A stretch of 64,000 nucleotides of DNA from Rosistilla ulvae. Lineage in GTDB: Bacteria; Planctomycetota; Planctomycetia; Pirellulales; Pirellulaceae. Positions 9,727-20,684 of the stretch are shown here, one piece after another. Within the stretch, counting starts at the first letter, position 1. Every line of letters begins with the position of its first letter. A program made the translations under genes and the position numbers. The DNA lies in NCBI RefSeq assembly GCF_007741475.1, contig NZ_CP036261.1, forward strand, positions 6,945,798 to 7,009,797, in the 5' to 3' direction. Below the pieces are notes generated by a model, which saw nothing but the letters and a program-made list of their open reading frames with translations, searched no databases and was not told the origin of the DNA.

Positions 9727-11124
9727 TTGAATATCGCAATCTCTAAGTTGGCAGCGCGGCTGTTGCAATCATCGCTGCTGGCGGCATTTCTCGTAGGCCA
9801 ATCGTACGCCGCAGATCAACACGTGGTCTTCGCGACACAAGAACCCTTCGCTGAAAAAGCTGGCGCAACGCCGGCGATCGCCGTTGTCGATTACGCCGAA
9901 ACCGAGCGTTTCGAAGCCGCACTGCTTAGTCCGAACTGCGACACCTGCGGCGAGACCTCGTGTGGGTGCGACTCCACGCTCGGTTGCGACAGCCTGTACG
10001 GGCCAACATGCGGTACCGACGCCGCCTGCCTAGCGAACGGCCTGGGATGCGGAAACGGATGGTTACAAGCAGAGTATTTGATGTGGTGGTCGGCCGGGAT
10101 GCCTACGCCCGCCCTGCTAGCCCGAGCAAGCGAACAGAATCCGGCAGTTGGCACGCCGCTGGTCGGCGGATCGGCTGGCGATTTGCTGGAAGGAATGCGT
10201 TCGGGCTTGCGGGTCCGCGGTGGTACATGGCTGGACAATTGCCAAACCGTGGGGATCGAATTCGAGTATCTGTTCCTCGACACGATCGACGAATTCCACA
10301 GCGTTGGTGACAACGGCACGGCGGGATCCGCCGTTTACACACGCCCGTTTTTCAACGTCCTGACGAATCAGCCCGATGCCGAACTGGTCTCGTTCCCCGG
10401 CGTGCTTCGCGGCACCGCCAGCGTCCAAGCCGAAGGGGACTTCCAATCCGCCGGTGTGCGATTGGTTTGGAATCAGTGCCAACAATGCTGCGAAGGATGT
10501 GGCCCCTGCGGTCCGATCGTCAACAAGTCCCGTTTCGATCTGCTGATCGGATACCGCTATGCATCCCTAGACGAGAACCTATTGATCCGCGAGAACCTGC
10601 AAGAGGTGACGCCGCCGGAAACAACGTTCGACATCTTCGATCAATTCACCACCACCAACCGCTTCAACGGTGGCGAACTGGGTGTCCGATGGCAGGAACA
10701 ATACCAACGATTCAGCCTCGAGATGCTGGGCAAACTAGCCTTCGGCTCGAACCGCCAAACCGTTCAGATCTCCGGCCGCACCCTGGCGACCGACGGCATC
10801 GATGTCGTCGATGCCCCCGGCGGCCTGCTGGCCCAAACGTCGAACATCGGCACCTACACACGGAACCGATTCGCATTGATTCCCGAACTGGGAGCCACGG
10901 TGGGGTACGCCTTCCGCCCCAACTGGAAAGCCACGCTCGGATATTCGATCATCTACTGGGATCGCGTCGTTCGTCCAGGCGACCAGATCGACACCTCGGT
11001 CAACCCGAACCTACTGCCACCAGCGACCAACACAGCGACCGAACCGCTGCGTCCGGAGTTCCAGTGGCAAGAGAACGGTTTCTGGACCCAAGGCATCAGC
11101 TTTGGCCTGGCCTACAACCGATAG
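9727..11124 (+). CDS. BBP7-type outer membrane beta-barrel protein
   Basis: 465 residues. The start is the TTG at 9727, placed 8-10 nt after a run of G (GGGGGGGG) that serves as the ribosome site. A signal peptide (AARLLQSSLLAAFLVGQSYA) is followed by a Cys-rich linker (CDTCGETSCGCDSTLGCDS) and then LQAEYLMWWSAGMPTPALL. That last phrase is the hallmark of the planctomycete BBP7 barrel family. A second CxxC-rich loop (CQQCCEGCGPCG) lies mid-protein. The remainder shows alternating beta strands and ends in SFGLAYNR. Probably an outer-membrane barrel of unknown cargo. The Cys clusters suggest disulfide cross-linking at the surface. Confidence 0.85.
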   Translation: MNIAISKLAARLLQSSLLAAFLVGQSYAADQHVVFATQEPFAEKAGATPAIAVVDYAETERFEAALLSPNCDTCGETSCGCDSTLGCDSLYGPTCGTDAACLANGLGCGNGWLQAEYLMWWSAGMPTPALLARASEQNPAVGTPLVGGSAGDLLEGMRSGLRVRGGTWLDNCQTVGIEFEYLFLDTIDEFHSVGDNGTAGSAVYTRPFFNVLTNQPDAELVSFPGVLRGTASVQAEGDFQSAGVRLVWNQCQQCCEGCGPCGPIVNKSRFDLLIGYRYASLDENLLIRENLQEVTPPETTFDIFDQFTTTNRFNGGELGVRWQEQYQRFSLEMLGKLAFGSNRQTVQISGRTLATDGIDVVDAPGGLLAQTSNIGTYTRNRFALIPELGATVGYAFRPNWKATLGYSIIYWDRVVRPGDQIDTSVNPNLLPPATNTATEPLRPEFQWQENGFWTQGISFGLAYNR

Positions 11125-11726
11125 CTCTCCTAAACGCCCCCGTTGCGGGCGGCGCGTGTTGACGCGATCGATGCACCGAATCCCGAAGGGAGCGCAGATG
11201 GTAGCCGGAGGTCGCCCGCCCAGCGGCGCACCTCCGGAATACGAGGCCCACGCGCACGCCGCTCCCGCAGGGAGCCCAGATGGTAGCCGGAGGTCGTCGC
11301 GCAGCGGCGCACCTCCGGAACAAGACGCCTAACACGCGCGATGCTCCCGAAGGGAGCGCAGACCGATGTGCGCCCCCGTCGGGGGCGGCCTTCGATTTCG
11401 CGATTCGGTTACCGGTGGTGTTCGCTACGCTCAAACCACCGGCTACCTTCTGGGGCCGCGTTGCGGTCCGCGATCGATGCGCACCCAATCCCGCAGGGAG
11501 CGCAGATCGTTGCGTGCCCAATCAGGGAAGGGCCATCGATCGACTCATACGATTCGGCTAAAGCCTCTAGTCCAGCACCTCCACCAGATGCATGACATCT
11601 GACCGTCCGCCGACGCAGACAGACCGGCTTCCTCGGGAAAAGATTGGGGTTCTGATCCCCCATCGACCTGGTATAATGTCCTCCCAGCACCCCCACCTTC
11701 ACACCTCGCGCCCCCGACGATGCGAT
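11125..11726. repeat. Intergenic region with hairpin repeats
   Basis: About 600 nt without a gene. It holds at least three hairpins of one dispersed family. CCGGAGGT pairs with ACCTCCGG at 11205-11237 and again at 11287-11318, 82 nt apart. CCGGTGGT pairs with ACCACCGG at 11412-11442. Each is preceded or followed by a TCCCG(A/C)AGGGAGC phrase, which recurs at least four times between 11181 and 11505. The first two units are near-identical tandem copies. Related hairpins lie near 26950, 27080 and 42180. Confidence 0.8.
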
Positions 11727-14700
11727 ATGCGATTCTCCCACAGCTGCCTGCCTTGGCTCGCTTCCGTAACCCTGCTTTTGTCGATCGCGATCCAGCCGAT
11801 TTGCCAAGCCGCCGACAATAGCGGGCAACCGATCCTCGGATGGTCCTTCGATCAACAGCCTCCCGGCACGATCGTCGGCAAAGCGAACCTAGAACCATGG
11901 GGCCCCGCGGCTCCCGAGTTCCCCGACTTTGCCAAGGAGAACCAGGCGCTGTCGTTGAACGCTCCGGCCTACATCCGCCTTGAAGATACCAAGGAGGACG
12001 ACCGCTACGATTTTGACAACGGCGACTGGATCTCGGTCGAAGCATGGGTGAATCTCTATTCGATCGTCCAGCACGCCTACATCATCGGCAAAGGGCGAAC
12101 CGGGCGCAGCGGTTTCGAATCCGACAACCAAAACTGGGCCGTGCGGTTGAGCAATCACCGTGGCGAAGCGTGCGTGAACTTCTTGTTCCGTAGCCGCGCC
12201 GACGAAGCTGGCCCCGCCGATTGGCATCGCTGGACGTCGTCCAAAGGCTTCGCTCCGGGAAGCGGCTGGCATCACATCGCAGTCTCCTACCAGTTTGGCA
12301 AGCCAGAGACGATCCAAGGTTTCGTCGATGGCAAGCCCGTCAAAGGTGCCTGGGATATGGGAGGTCCGACCAAGCGAGCCCCCGTCGTCGATGAAGACGA
12401 GGTCTGGATCGGGTCGTCGATGAAGGGAGCCCGCAGTTGTTCGTTCAACGGCGAGATCGATGAACTGAAGCTGTACCGAAACGAACTGCCCAGCGAACTG
12501 ATCGCGTCGCGCTACAAATACGTTCCGCAACCGATCAAAAAGCCGGAGGTCCCCGAAGGCAAGGTCCTCGTCCAACTGCTGGGCCCCACGGCGACCTTCG
12601 ATTCGATCCCGCGACGAATGGACGAACCGCAACTGGAATGGCACCAGGACTCGCTCGCGTTCTCCCAGCTCCCCTACAAATACGATGACTGGGGCATCCG
12701 CGACGATTGGACTGAAGGCAATCAAAAGTCGATGGTCGTCCGCGCATGGACCGAATTGACACTGCCGCCGGGCGACTACCAACTGCTGGTTCGATCGCGC
12801 GGCTACTCGCGGCTGAAGATCGACGACCAAGATGTCGTCACGACGCCGCGGCAACCAAACCGAGCCGGTGCTCACCACGTGGTCGATCCGCTGCCGAAGG
12901 TTCCCGTGCCGGGAATGCGTCCGCACTTCATGAGCGATTCCGAACGGATCGTCGACTTCCACAGCGACGGCAAAACGCACCAGATCCTGTTTGAAGCGAT
13001 CGTTGGCGGGCCGCGATATCGGCTGGAGTTTGGCGAATCGTGCATCGCGATCGCTCGTCCCGGCGAGATGTTCGAAATCATTGGCCCAGGCAAAACGTAC
13101 CCGCTGACCGACGAGGGCTGGTTGGCCTTTGCCGCCGACCACAAACAATTGGTCGGCGACATGAACCACAAGCACCGCCGCGCGGCAAACCAGATCCAAT
13201 CCGATTATTGGCAGCAGCGACACGAATACGCGTTGCAGAATCTGATCGAAGAACCCGAATCGCGGGAGATCGACACGCTGATCGCTGCGAAGATCGACGC
13301 CGTCAACGCCGAGCGTCAATCCGCATCTGCGGCGACCGCATCGGACACCTTCTATCGCGAGCGGATCCAACCGATCCTGGCATCCCACTGCGCTCGCTGT
13401 CACAGCGAAAAGCGGCAGGGAGAACTGAGCGTTGTCGATCGCCAATCGCTGCTCGAAGGTGGCGAATCGGGCGATCCAGCCGTCGTGCCGGGCGATCCCG
13501 ATGCCAGCTATCTAATCGATCTGATCTCCGCCGATGCCGACGACTACCGCATGCCGCCCAAGGGTGACGGGCTGAGCGACGACGAGATCGCGGCGGTTCG
13601 CCAATGGATCACCGACGGCGCCACGATGACTCAGACGCCCAAACCGCCCGTCGAACTTACCGACAACGTCGACGATTACACCTTTTTGCGTCGCGTCTCG
13701 ATCGACACGATCGGGCTCTCGCCGACGCTCGAAGAGATCGACAAGTTCTTCAGCGACGATCCCGCCACGCGCCGCGACAACGCGATCGATCGCTTGCTGA
13801 ACGATCCCCGCTGGGCGGAAAACTGGGTCGGCTACTGGCAGGACGTGTTCGCCGAAAACCCGAACCTGCTGAAACCAACACTTAACAACACCGGACCTTT
13901 CCGGTTCTGGATCCTCGAGGCGTTGCAGGACAACAAGCCGATCGATCGGTTTGCCACCGAGTTGATGATGATGCGGGGCAGCCAATGGTACGGCGGTTCA
14001 GCTGGCTTTTCGATCGCCTCGCAAAACGACGTGCCGATGGCTGCCAAAGCCCACGTGATCGGGACCGCCTTCATGGGCGTCGAAATGAAATGCGCCCGAT
14101 GCCACGATGCCCCTTACCATTCGTGGAAGCAGGGGGATCTGTTCCAGATGGCGGCGATGCTCAGTCGCAAATCGATCAAGCTGCCCGAGAGCAGCACCGT
14201 GCCGGCGGCATTCTTCGAAAAGCAGGCTCGCAAGTCGCTGATCGAAGTGACCCTGAAACCGGGATCGACCGTCCGACCGGAATGGCCTTTCGCCAGCCTG
14301 TCGTCCGACAGCGCAGCGGGCATCGTCCAGGACTCCGCTGATTCGCGGCAGGTCTTGGCGGCTCAAGTGACTGCGTCGCGACGGTTCGCCGAAGTCATCG
14401 CCAACCGAATCTGGACCCGTTTGATGGGAGCCGGAATCGTCCAGCCCGTCGACGACTGGGAAGGCAATCCGCCCAGCGACCCAGCACTGCTATCGGCGCT
14501 GGCCGATCGTTTGATCCAGTCGGGCTACGACCAGAAAGAATTGCAACGGGCGATCCTTTCCAGCGACGCCTACCAACGCGCCGCGATCCCAACCGATGGC
14601 GAACAACGCCTGTTCGCGGGCCCCTACCGCCGCCGCATGTCGGCCGAACAGATTGTCGACACGTCGCTGCACGCCGTCGGCCAAACGATGCGTACCGAAC

Positions 14701-15353
14701 AATTGACGATGGACGTCGAAGGGACTTTGCCCCCCAACACGTTTGTCAATTTTGGATTCCCCAAACGCTCGTGGGAGTTCACGACGTTGGCGAACGAACG
14801 CGATCGCCCCAGCCTGGCACTGCCGCGTGCCCAAGCGATCATCGACGTCTTGAAGGCCTTCGGTTGGCGAAACTCCCGCCCCGAACCGATCAGCCAACGC
14901 GAAGAGACGCCCAACCTGATCCAACCGGGCGTGCTAGCCAACGCCACCTTTGGCACCTGGCTGACGCGACTGAGCGATCACAGCGAACTGACGCAATTGG
15001 CGCTGCAGGACCAAGACCTCGACGCCTTCATCGACGCGTTGTATCTGCGACTGTTGACTCGCCAACCGACCGATCCCGAACGGGCCCAGTTCCGCGAATT
15101 GCTGGAACCTGGCTACGCCGATCGATTGGTCAGCGACATCGACGCCTTTGCTCCGGCACCGCCCAAGCGGTTCCGTTACGTCTCGTGGTCAAACCACCTG
15201 AACTCCGAGGCCAATGTGATCAAAGTCGAAATGGAAGCCTACGCACGCCAAGGCGATCCACCGACACGAATGTTAACCGAAGCCTGGCGGTTGCGAGCCG
15301 AAGATGCGATCTGGTCGCTGCTGAACAGCCCCGAAATGATCGTGATCCCATAA
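11727..15353 (+). CDS. PSD1-type cytochrome-domain protein with LamG and DUF1549/DUF1553
   Basis: 1208 residues from the ATG at 11727, chosen because it opens a signal peptide ([20 protein letters not shown], then AIQPICQA). Order: a LamG/concanavalin-like domain at about 35-260; a PA14-like beta region at about 285-450; a PSCyt1 haem segment with CARCH at 555-559 in a context ending [18 protein letters not shown]1549 at about 620-790, ending with a second CARCH at 789-793; and DUF1553 to the end. These are planctomycete exported proteins of unresolved function, likely c-type haem-bearing and periplasmic or surface-located. The DUF1501 gene follows after 71 nt, the standard pairing. Confidence 0.92.
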   Translation: MRFSHSCLPWLASVTLLLSIAIQPICQAADNSGQPILGWSFDQQPPGTIVGKANLEPWGPAAPEFPDFAKENQALSLNAPAYIRLEDTKEDDRYDFDNGDWISVEAWVNLYSIVQHAYIIGKGRTGRSGFESDNQNWAVRLSNHRGEACVNFLFRSRADEAGPADWHRWTSSKGFAPGSGWHHIAVSYQFGKPETIQGFVDGKPVKGAWDMGGPTKRAPVVDEDEVWIGSSMKGARSCSFNGEIDELKLYRNELPSELIASRYKYVPQPIKKPEVPEGKVLVQLLGPTATFDSIPRRMDEPQLEWHQDSLAFSQLPYKYDDWGIRDDWTEGNQKSMVVRAWTELTLPPGDYQLLVRSRGYSRLKIDDQDVVTTPRQPNRAGAHHVVDPLPKVPVPGMRPHFMSDSERIVDFHSDGKTHQILFEAIVGGPRYRLEFGESCIAIARPGEMFEIIGPGKTYPLTDEGWLAFAADHKQLVGDMNHKHRRAANQIQSDYWQQRHEYALQNLIEEPESREIDTLIAAKIDAVNAERQSASAATASDTFYRERIQPILASHCARCHSEKRQGELSVVDRQSLLEGGESGDPAVVPGDPDASYLIDLISADADDYRMPPKGDGLSDDEIAAVRQWITDGATMTQTPKPPVELTDNVDDYTFLRRVSIDTIGLSPTLEEIDKFFSDDPATRRDNAIDRLLNDPRWAENWVGYWQDVFAENPNLLKPTLNNTGPFRFWILEALQDNKPIDRFATELMMMRGSQWYGGSAGFSIASQNDVPMAAKAHVIGTAFMGVEMKCARCHDAPYHSWKQGDLFQMAAMLSRKSIKLPESSTVPAAFFEKQARKSLIEVTLKPGSTVRPEWPFASLSSDSAAGIVQDSADSRQVLAAQVTASRRFAEVIANRIWTRLMGAGIVQPVDDWEGNPPSDPALLSALADRLIQSGYDQKELQRAILSSDAYQRAAIPTDGEQRLFAGPYRRRMSAEQIVDTSLHAVGQTMRTEQLTMDVEGTLPPNTFVNFGFPKRSWEFTTLANERDRPSLALPRAQAIIDVLKAFGWRNSRPEPISQREETPNLIQPGVLANATFGTWLTRLSDHSELTQLALQDQDLDAFIDALYLRLLTRQPTDPERAQFRELLEPGYADRLVSDIDAFAPAPPKRFRYVSWSNHLNSEANVIKVEMEAYARQGDPPTRMLTEAWRLRAEDAIWSLLNSPEMIVIP

Positions 15354-15424
15354 CCGATCTCGCTTCCGTCCCCCCAGGAACCTTCACCTCCGACACATTC
15401 ACCACGCAACCCAACGACCCACCC

Positions 15425-16693
15425 ATGAAACGACGACACTTTTTGCAATCGACCGCCGCCGCTGCGGCCGCCACTCCACTACTCGCCTCGCAAACCAACG
15501 CGATGCCGATGGGCAAAGCGGAACACTGCGTGATGATCTGGCTCGGTGGCGGCATGGCTCAGATCGACACCTTCGATCCCAAAGCGATGGGAGACGCAAA
15601 GGCGAAGAAGGCGGGCAGCTACTACAAAGCGATCGACACCGCCGTCCCTGGCGTCCAGGTTTGCGAACACCTGTCGGGGACCGCGCGGATGATGGAGCGT
15701 GTGACTGCGCTGCGAACGGTTCACCACGACGTGATCGATGAACACGCCGCGGCGACCAACCGGATGCACACAGGTCGGCTGACGGCTGGCACCGTCCAAT
15801 ACCCATCGATCGGATCGATCATCGCCGCCCAACGCGGCGCCGCTGCCGAAGGCGTTCCCGCCTACATGCTGATCGGATATCCGAACCTCACTCGCGGCCC
15901 CGGCTTCCTCGGCCAAAAGGGAGGCTTTGTCTACCTGACCGATATCGCATCGGGTCCAGCCGGCCTGGCTCGCCCGGCGGAGATCACCGACAGTCGGCAA
16001 GCTCGCCGCGAACAGCTCCTCTCCACCGTCCGCAACGCGGGGCACAAGCGGTTTGCCGGCGACAAGCTGTACGCCGATTACGATTCGGCGGTCGCCGAGA
16101 GCTTGCGATTGAGCGGCCCCGACTTTATGAAGTCGTTCGATCTCAGCAACGAACCGGACGACTTGCGGAACCAATATGGCGACGGCTTCGGCCAGCGACT
16201 GCTGATGACGCGGCGGCTGTTCCAATCGGGCGTCCGTTTCATCGAAGTCTCCCACAACATGAACTTCCGCAATGGAACCGGCTGGGACACGCACAACGAC
16301 GGCCAGTTGAACCAACACGTACTGATCAAAGAACTGGACCAATCGATGTCGGCGCTGATGGCTGATCTCGAAGCCCACAAGATGCTCGACAAGACGTTGA
16401 TCGTGATCAACACGGAATTTGGTCGCCCGGCCCAGTTTGATTCGGGCGGCGGCCGCGGCCACTACAGCAAGAACTTCTCGCTGGTCCTGGCCGGCGGCGG
16501 CTTGCGTCACCAAGGGGCTTACGGCGTCAGCGACGAACTGGCGATGAACGCTGTCGAAAACCCGGTCTCCGTTCCCGATGCTTTTGCGACGATCATGGCG
16601 ACGATGGGAATCGACACCAGCATCAACCTGTACGATGGCGATCGCCCCGTTCCGATCACCGATGGCGGCGTCCCGATCGCTAGCCTGTTCTAG
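15425..16693 (+). CDS. DUF1501 family protein (Tat-exported)
   Basis: 422 residues from the ATG at 15425. The N-terminus [21 protein letters not shown] is a twin-arginine-type leader (RRxFL). The body has the DUF1501 signatures [26 protein letters not shown] and the late [17 protein letters not shown], in a fold related to alkaline phosphatase/sulfatase. It directly follows the PSD1/DUF1553 gene, as in most planctomycetes, and the pair is presumed to act together outside the cytoplasm. The reaction is unknown. A longer frame upstream overlaps the PSD1 gene and is not coding. Confidence 0.93.
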   Translation: MKRRHFLQSTAAAAAATPLLASQTNAMPMGKAEHCVMIWLGGGMAQIDTFDPKAMGDAKAKKAGSYYKAIDTAVPGVQVCEHLSGTARMMERVTALRTVHHDVIDEHAAATNRMHTGRLTAGTVQYPSIGSIIAAQRGAAAEGVPAYMLIGYPNLTRGPGFLGQKGGFVYLTDIASGPAGLARPAEITDSRQARREQLLSTVRNAGHKRFAGDKLYADYDSAVAESLRLSGPDFMKSFDLSNEPDDLRNQYGDGFGQRLLMTRRLFQSGVRFIEVSHNMNFRNGTGWDTHNDGQLNQHVLIKELDQSMSALMADLEAHKMLDKTLIVINTEFGRPAQFDSGGGRGHYSKNFSLVLAGGGLRHQGAYGVSDELAMNAVENPVSVPDAFATIMATMGIDTSINLYDGDRPVPITDGGVPIASLF

Positions 16694-17031
16694 ACAGGGA
16701 GCTTCCTCGTTTAACCGCCCGCGTTTCTGAGCGCCGCGCCGCCCGCTGGGCTCGCGGTTAAACGACAGCGACGGTTTCGCGTACCGTTAGCGTCACTCAA
16801 GCTTCTCGCTTTGCGATCTTTGTGCCTCTTCGTGGCTAGCGCGTTAGCCACAAAGATCGACAAGAGACACAAAACACGGGGCCCGTAGAGGACGAGTCCC
16901 ACGCTTCGTTTAACGCGGTGGCGTCGCGGCATTTGTTCGGGACTCGCGTGGAAGCGCGGCCCGCTGGGCACGCGGTTAAACGAAATACAATACGCCCTGT
17001 TCGGGCAACCGCCCCATCAGCCCAAGCGGGA
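16694..17031. repeat. Convergent intergenic region with long inverted repeats
   Basis: 338 nt between convergent genes. TCGTTTAACCGC at 16707-16718 is repeated exactly inverted as GCGGTTAAACGA at 16754-16765. A second, related pair is TTCGTTTAAC at 16905-16914 and GTTAAACGAA at 16975-16984. Both right arms are preceded by GCCCGCTGGGC(T/A)CGCG, so the two elements are copies of one another. They may act as bidirectional terminators or be mobile REP-like elements; no T-run follows. Confidence 0.75.
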
Positions 17032-19233
17032 TCAGCCGGCTTCGCCTTGCCGGTTGCTCCAGCAACTAGCGACGATCCGGATCGATTCGTAATCGATCTT
17101 CCCGTCGAGGGCGTCGAAGATCGGCCGCAGCCGCTCGAGCCCCGTTTCGGCAAGCACGTTTTCGATCTGCTCGATCACCTCGGTCGCGACCCATGGCGTT
17201 GGGTCGGTGACCCGTTCGTGCTTCAGGTAGTCGTTCAGATAGCCGGCAACGGTCGAACGGGCCCGATTGAGTTCGACGACCGCGTCGTCCAACGACATCC
17301 CGTTGCGAAACAGATCCATCGCCGCAAGGCTCGACGCAGCCAACGCCTTCGGCTTCGTAGCGACGGGTTTCGCCGGGCGATCGACCACGGCGATGTCGCG
17401 ATCGAGTTCGTGTTGGTCGCAGTAGCTGGCGATTTCCGCGAGGAAGATCTCGCCAAAGTCCTGCTGCTTTTTCTCGCCGATGCCCGAGACCGTCATCAAG
17501 CGAGGAACGTCCGACGGACGGATGCGAGCCATGTCGCGGAGCGTCACGTCGCCGAAGACGACATAAGCCGGCACCTTCTTCTCCGCGGCGATCTTCCCGC
17601 GCAGCTGCCGCAGATGCTCGAACAGCCCGCGATCGACACCCTCCCACGATTCGGATGACGCCGCCTTCGGCTGAGCCTCTTTTTTGGCGGGGCGTAACAA
17701 CCGCGGCTCCACCTCGCGGCGCAACAACTGGCGACCGCTTGGCGTCACGCTGATCGTGTTGTATTCGCCGCTACGCAACAAGAACCCCTGTTCCACCAGT
17801 TGTTCGATCCAACCGCGGACCGTGTTGACGGTCTCGCTGGAGAGCAGTCCATAGGTCGAAAGTTTGTCGTGCCCCATCTGCACGATCCGCTGCTCCTGCG
17901 ATCCGACCAGACACTTGGCGTTGTAGTCGGCTCCGAACCGCTCCTCGGTCCGCAACACATTCGACAAGATTTTCTGACCGATCGTCGTCGCATCGTCGAC
18001 CAAATCGATCTCGTCCAGACAGACGTCGCAGGCTCCGCATTTCTCCGCCTCGAGATCTTGGCCAAAGTAGCGGACGATCGATCGATGCCGGCAGGAGACC
18101 GACGCGCAGAAGTGGTTCATCGCCTCGAGCGACGCCACTGCGGAATCGAAGACCGACGGATCGCCGCCGCGCATGATCCGCTTCCATGTCACCAAATCGC
18201 CGCCGCTGTAGATCAGCACGCATTCGGCCTCCAGGCCATCGCGCCCGGCACGCCCGCTCTCCTGTTGATAATGCTCCAACGACTTCGGCATTCCGGCGTG
18301 GACCACGTACCGGACGTTCGATTTATCGATCCCCATCCCAAACGCAACGGTCGCCACGATCACATCGACCTGCTCGCTGAGGAACGCTTCCTGGTTCTGT
18401 GCCCGCTGAGTATCGCTCAAACCGGCGTGATAGGGAGCGGCCTTGAAGCCCAACCGGACCAGGTTCTCCGTCGTCCGATCGACCTCTTTGCGGCTGATAC
18501 AGTAGACGATCCCCGATTCGCCGGCGTGACGCTGGATGACTTCGCAGACCTGCCCGAACCGATTGTTCGCCGCCAAAACGCGATAGACCAGATTTGGGCG
18601 ATCGAAACCGCCGACCAACATCTGCGGCGATTCCAATTGCAACTGCTGGGCGATGTCCTCGCGAACCTGCTGCGACGCGGTCGCCGTGTAGGCGTGCACG
18701 CCAACGCCAGGGAAGGCCTCTTTAAGGAACCGCAACTGCCGGAATTCGGGCCGGAAGTCGTGCCCCCACGCGCTGATACAGTGGGCTTCGTCGATCGCCA
18801 CCATCGAAACCTTGGCAGACTTCAGGAACTCGATCATCCGCGCGTCGACAAGTCGCTCGGGGGCGACGTACAGCAGTTTCAGCTCTCCCGCCTGAATCTG
18901 GTCGGCGATCTCGCGACGCTCGTCAGCCGAGAGCGTGCTGTTGATATACGCCGCCGAAATGCCGCAACTGCGGAGCGCATCAACTTGGTCCTTCATCAAC
19001 GAGATCAAGGGGGACACGACAACGCCCATCCCGTCGAGACAGGTCGCCGGGGCTTGGAAGCAGAGCGATTTACCGCCACCGGTCGGCAGCACGACGACGC
19101 TGTCGCGATGCTGCATCACACACTCCATCGCCTCGCGCTGCAGCGGGCGAAAGGCATCGTAACCCCAGCTTGTCTCCAGGGCGGCGAGCAGTTGCGATTC
19201 GATCGACAGATTTTCAGGTTCTTCGGTTTCCAT
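17032..19233 (-). CDS. recQ: ATP-dependent DNA helicase RecQ
   Basis: 733 residues. It carries helicase motif 0 (FRPLQREAM), Walker A PTGGGKS at 50-56, DEAH at 148-151, SAT-like TATA, and motif VI QESGRAGRDG. The RecQ zinc cluster (CRHRS, then CGACDVC) is near 385-405. A winged-helix RQC domain follows, then an HRDC domain (about 515-600, PAYVVFGDVTLRDMA). A C-terminal helix-turn-helix extension (about 625-715, LFRNGMSLDDAVVELNRARST) ends the protein, as in the longer RecQ subfamily. It unwinds DNA 3'-5' in recombination and repair. Start at 19233 fits the family. It reads as intact. Confidence 0.96.
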   Translation of the reverse strand: METEEPENLSIESQLLAALETSWGYDAFRPLQREAMECVMQHRDSVVVLPTGGGKSLCFQAPATCLDGMGVVVSPLISLMKDQVDALRSCGISAAYINSTLSADERREIADQIQAGELKLLYVAPERLVDARMIEFLKSAKVSMVAIDEAHCISAWGHDFRPEFRQLRFLKEAFPGVGVHAYTATASQQVREDIAQQLQLESPQMLVGGFDRPNLVYRVLAANNRFGQVCEVIQRHAGESGIVYCISRKEVDRTTENLVRLGFKAAPYHAGLSDTQRAQNQEAFLSEQVDVIVATVAFGMGIDKSNVRYVVHAGMPKSLEHYQQESGRAGRDGLEAECVLIYSGGDLVTWKRIMRGGDPSVFDSAVASLEAMNHFCASVSCRHRSIVRYFGQDLEAEKCGACDVCLDEIDLVDDATTIGQKILSNVLRTEERFGADYNAKCLVGSQEQRIVQMGHDKLSTYGLLSSETVNTVRGWIEQLVEQGFLLRSGEYNTISVTPSGRQLLRREVEPRLLRPAKKEAQPKAASSESWEGVDRGLFEHLRQLRGKIAAEKKVPAYVVFGDVTLRDMARIRPSDVPRLMTVSGIGEKKQQDFGEIFLAEIASYCDQHELDRDIAVVDRPAKPVATKPKALAASSLAAMDLFRNGMSLDDAVVELNRARSTVAGYLNDYLKHERVTDPTPWVATEVIEQIENVLAETGLERLRPIFDALDGKIDYESIRIVASCWSNRQGEAG

Positions 19234-19604
19234 GCACGGAGTTTATCAGAAAGCACCCCGAATCGGCTGCCCGCCCAATCGACAATCAACGCACAATCGG
19301 TAGGCGTCGACGGCACGCTTCGTAAGCAAGAGGGGGGTTACTCGCGGCGGTTACTTCGAGGCAGAAAAAACCCAGAAAACGAAAACCACTGCAAATTCCA
19401 GCACATACGGACCTTCAAGCATCCCCCTGACATGTACCGGCACACCTTTTGCTAAACATGCAAGCCGGGTATCTCATCCCAGTCATTGCCTCTCGTTCCC
19501 ACACAGCGATCCCATTCCTTTCGGTTCGTGCAAGCCAGTTCACCTCAAGATAGGCACAACTGGCTTGAAAGCGGCCTTATTGAAAACATCCCGGAGAAGA
19601 TTTG
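19234..19604. other. Intergenic region upstream of first DUF1559 gene
   Basis: 371 nt between the divergent recQ and the first DUF1559 gene. It presumably carries both promoters. It is more AT-rich towards the DUF1559 gene, whose ribosome site GGAGAAGA lies at 19592-19599. No repeat or RNA gene seen. Confidence 0.5.
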
Positions 19605-20609
19605 ATGCGTCGCAGAAACGGATTCACTTTGGTCGAACTATTGGTCGTGATCGCGATCATCGGCATTCTGGTTGGCCTGTTGTTGCCAGCCGTTCAAGCC
19701 GCCCGCGAAGCGGCTCGGCGGATGCAGTGCAGCAACAACATGAAGCAGCTTGGTTTGGCTCTGCATAACTACGTCGACACTTACCAGAAGTTCCCCGCTT
19801 CGGCCCGCGGGTACGGCGGATGTGTTGGAAACGCAGTTAACGGTGAAATCAAGAATGCAAACGGCCTCGTCGCACTGCTTCCCTACATCGAACTGCAAAA
19901 CGTCTACGACCAGTTCAATCACGACGAAGCCTTTTCGGTAAACCCAGGCGGCTACCAACGGGCAACCGGCACCGTGGTCGGCGATCCGATCACCAACGGC
20001 AACGCAGCGCTCGCGGAACTGGAACTCGATGTCTTCCTATGCCCGTCCGACCCCAACCCAGCCAAAGGGCGATTGGTAGGAAGCGCGTATGGTCCCGGCG
20101 GCAGCTTCTCCGGCGCCGCAACCAATTACGACTTCATCGTCAAGTGCGGTACTGAATTCGGCACATGCAACAGTTACGCAACTACCGCTAGCAATGAAAA
20201 ACGGATGTTTGGCGGCGACGTGAACACTCGGATGGCCGAAGCAACCGACGGACTGAGCAACACGTTCATGATGGGCGAAACCACCAAGTACCTTTCCAAT
20301 GGCGCAGCCTTCGCCTGGTCGTATCGGGCTTGGGTGATGACAGGCATCGATCCCCATTACACGACCGCCAATGGTGGAATCAACGTCTGGCACCAACCGT
20401 GGGTCGCACCGACTTGGCAAAACCCACCCTACATTCCGCAACGCGGCCGACCTCGCAGCTGGTGGGTACCAGCAGCCAGCCTGCACCCGGGCGGATGTCA
20501 CTTTGTGATGGGCGATGCTTCGGTCCAGTTCATCAATGAAACGATCGACAAGCCGACCCTATTGAACTTGACCGTCATGGCCGACGGACAAGTCGTTACA
20601 TTACCGTAA
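19605..20609 (+). CDS. DUF1559 prepilin-like protein, copy 1
   Basis: 334 residues from the ATG at 19605. The start codon is set by GGAGAAGA six nt upstream. The N-terminus RRRNGFTLVELLVVIAIIGI is a type IV pilin/type II pseudopilin leader, cut after the Gly by prepilin peptidase. It is followed by the DUF1559 signature LPAVQAAREAARRMQCSNNMKQ and LALHNY. The C-terminal H-x-GG motif (SLHPGGCHFVMGDASVQFI) is the other family landmark. Such proteins occur in dozens of copies in planctomycetes and are probably exported filament-like or surface proteins. It is strikingly similar to copy 2 at 21974, roughly four-fifths identical by eye over its whole length. A hairpin and a lipoprotein gene follow. 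Confidence 0.95.
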   Translation: MRRRNGFTLVELLVVIAIIGILVGLLLPAVQAAREAARRMQCSNNMKQLGLALHNYVDTYQKFPASARGYGGCVGNAVNGEIKNANGLVALLPYIELQNVYDQFNHDEAFSVNPGGYQRATGTVVGDPITNGNAALAELELDVFLCPSDPNPAKGRLVGSAYGPGGSFSGAATNYDFIVKCGTEFGTCNSYATTASNEKRMFGGDVNTRMAEATDGLSNTFMMGETTKYLSNGAAFAWSYRAWVMTGIDPHYTTANGGINVWHQPWVAPTWQNPPYIPQRGRPRSWWVPAASLHPGGCHFVMGDASVQFINETIDKPTLLNLTVMADGQVVTLP

Positions 20610-20623
20610 CTCCTACTGTTTTG

Positions 20624-20654
20624 TTGCGACCGGACAACCGAAGCCCGGTCGCAA
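20624..20654 (+). promoter_or_regulatory. Strong stem-loop between DUF1559 and lipoprotein genes
   Basis: TTGCGACCGG (20624-20633) pairs perfectly with CCGGTCGCAA (20645-20654) across an 11-nt loop, 15 nt after the DUF1559 stop. No T-run follows, so it is more likely an RNA-stabilising or attenuating hairpin than a classical terminator. Confidence 0.7.
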
Positions 20655-20684
20655 ATTCACTTTCGCATGGGCAGATGCGTTCCA

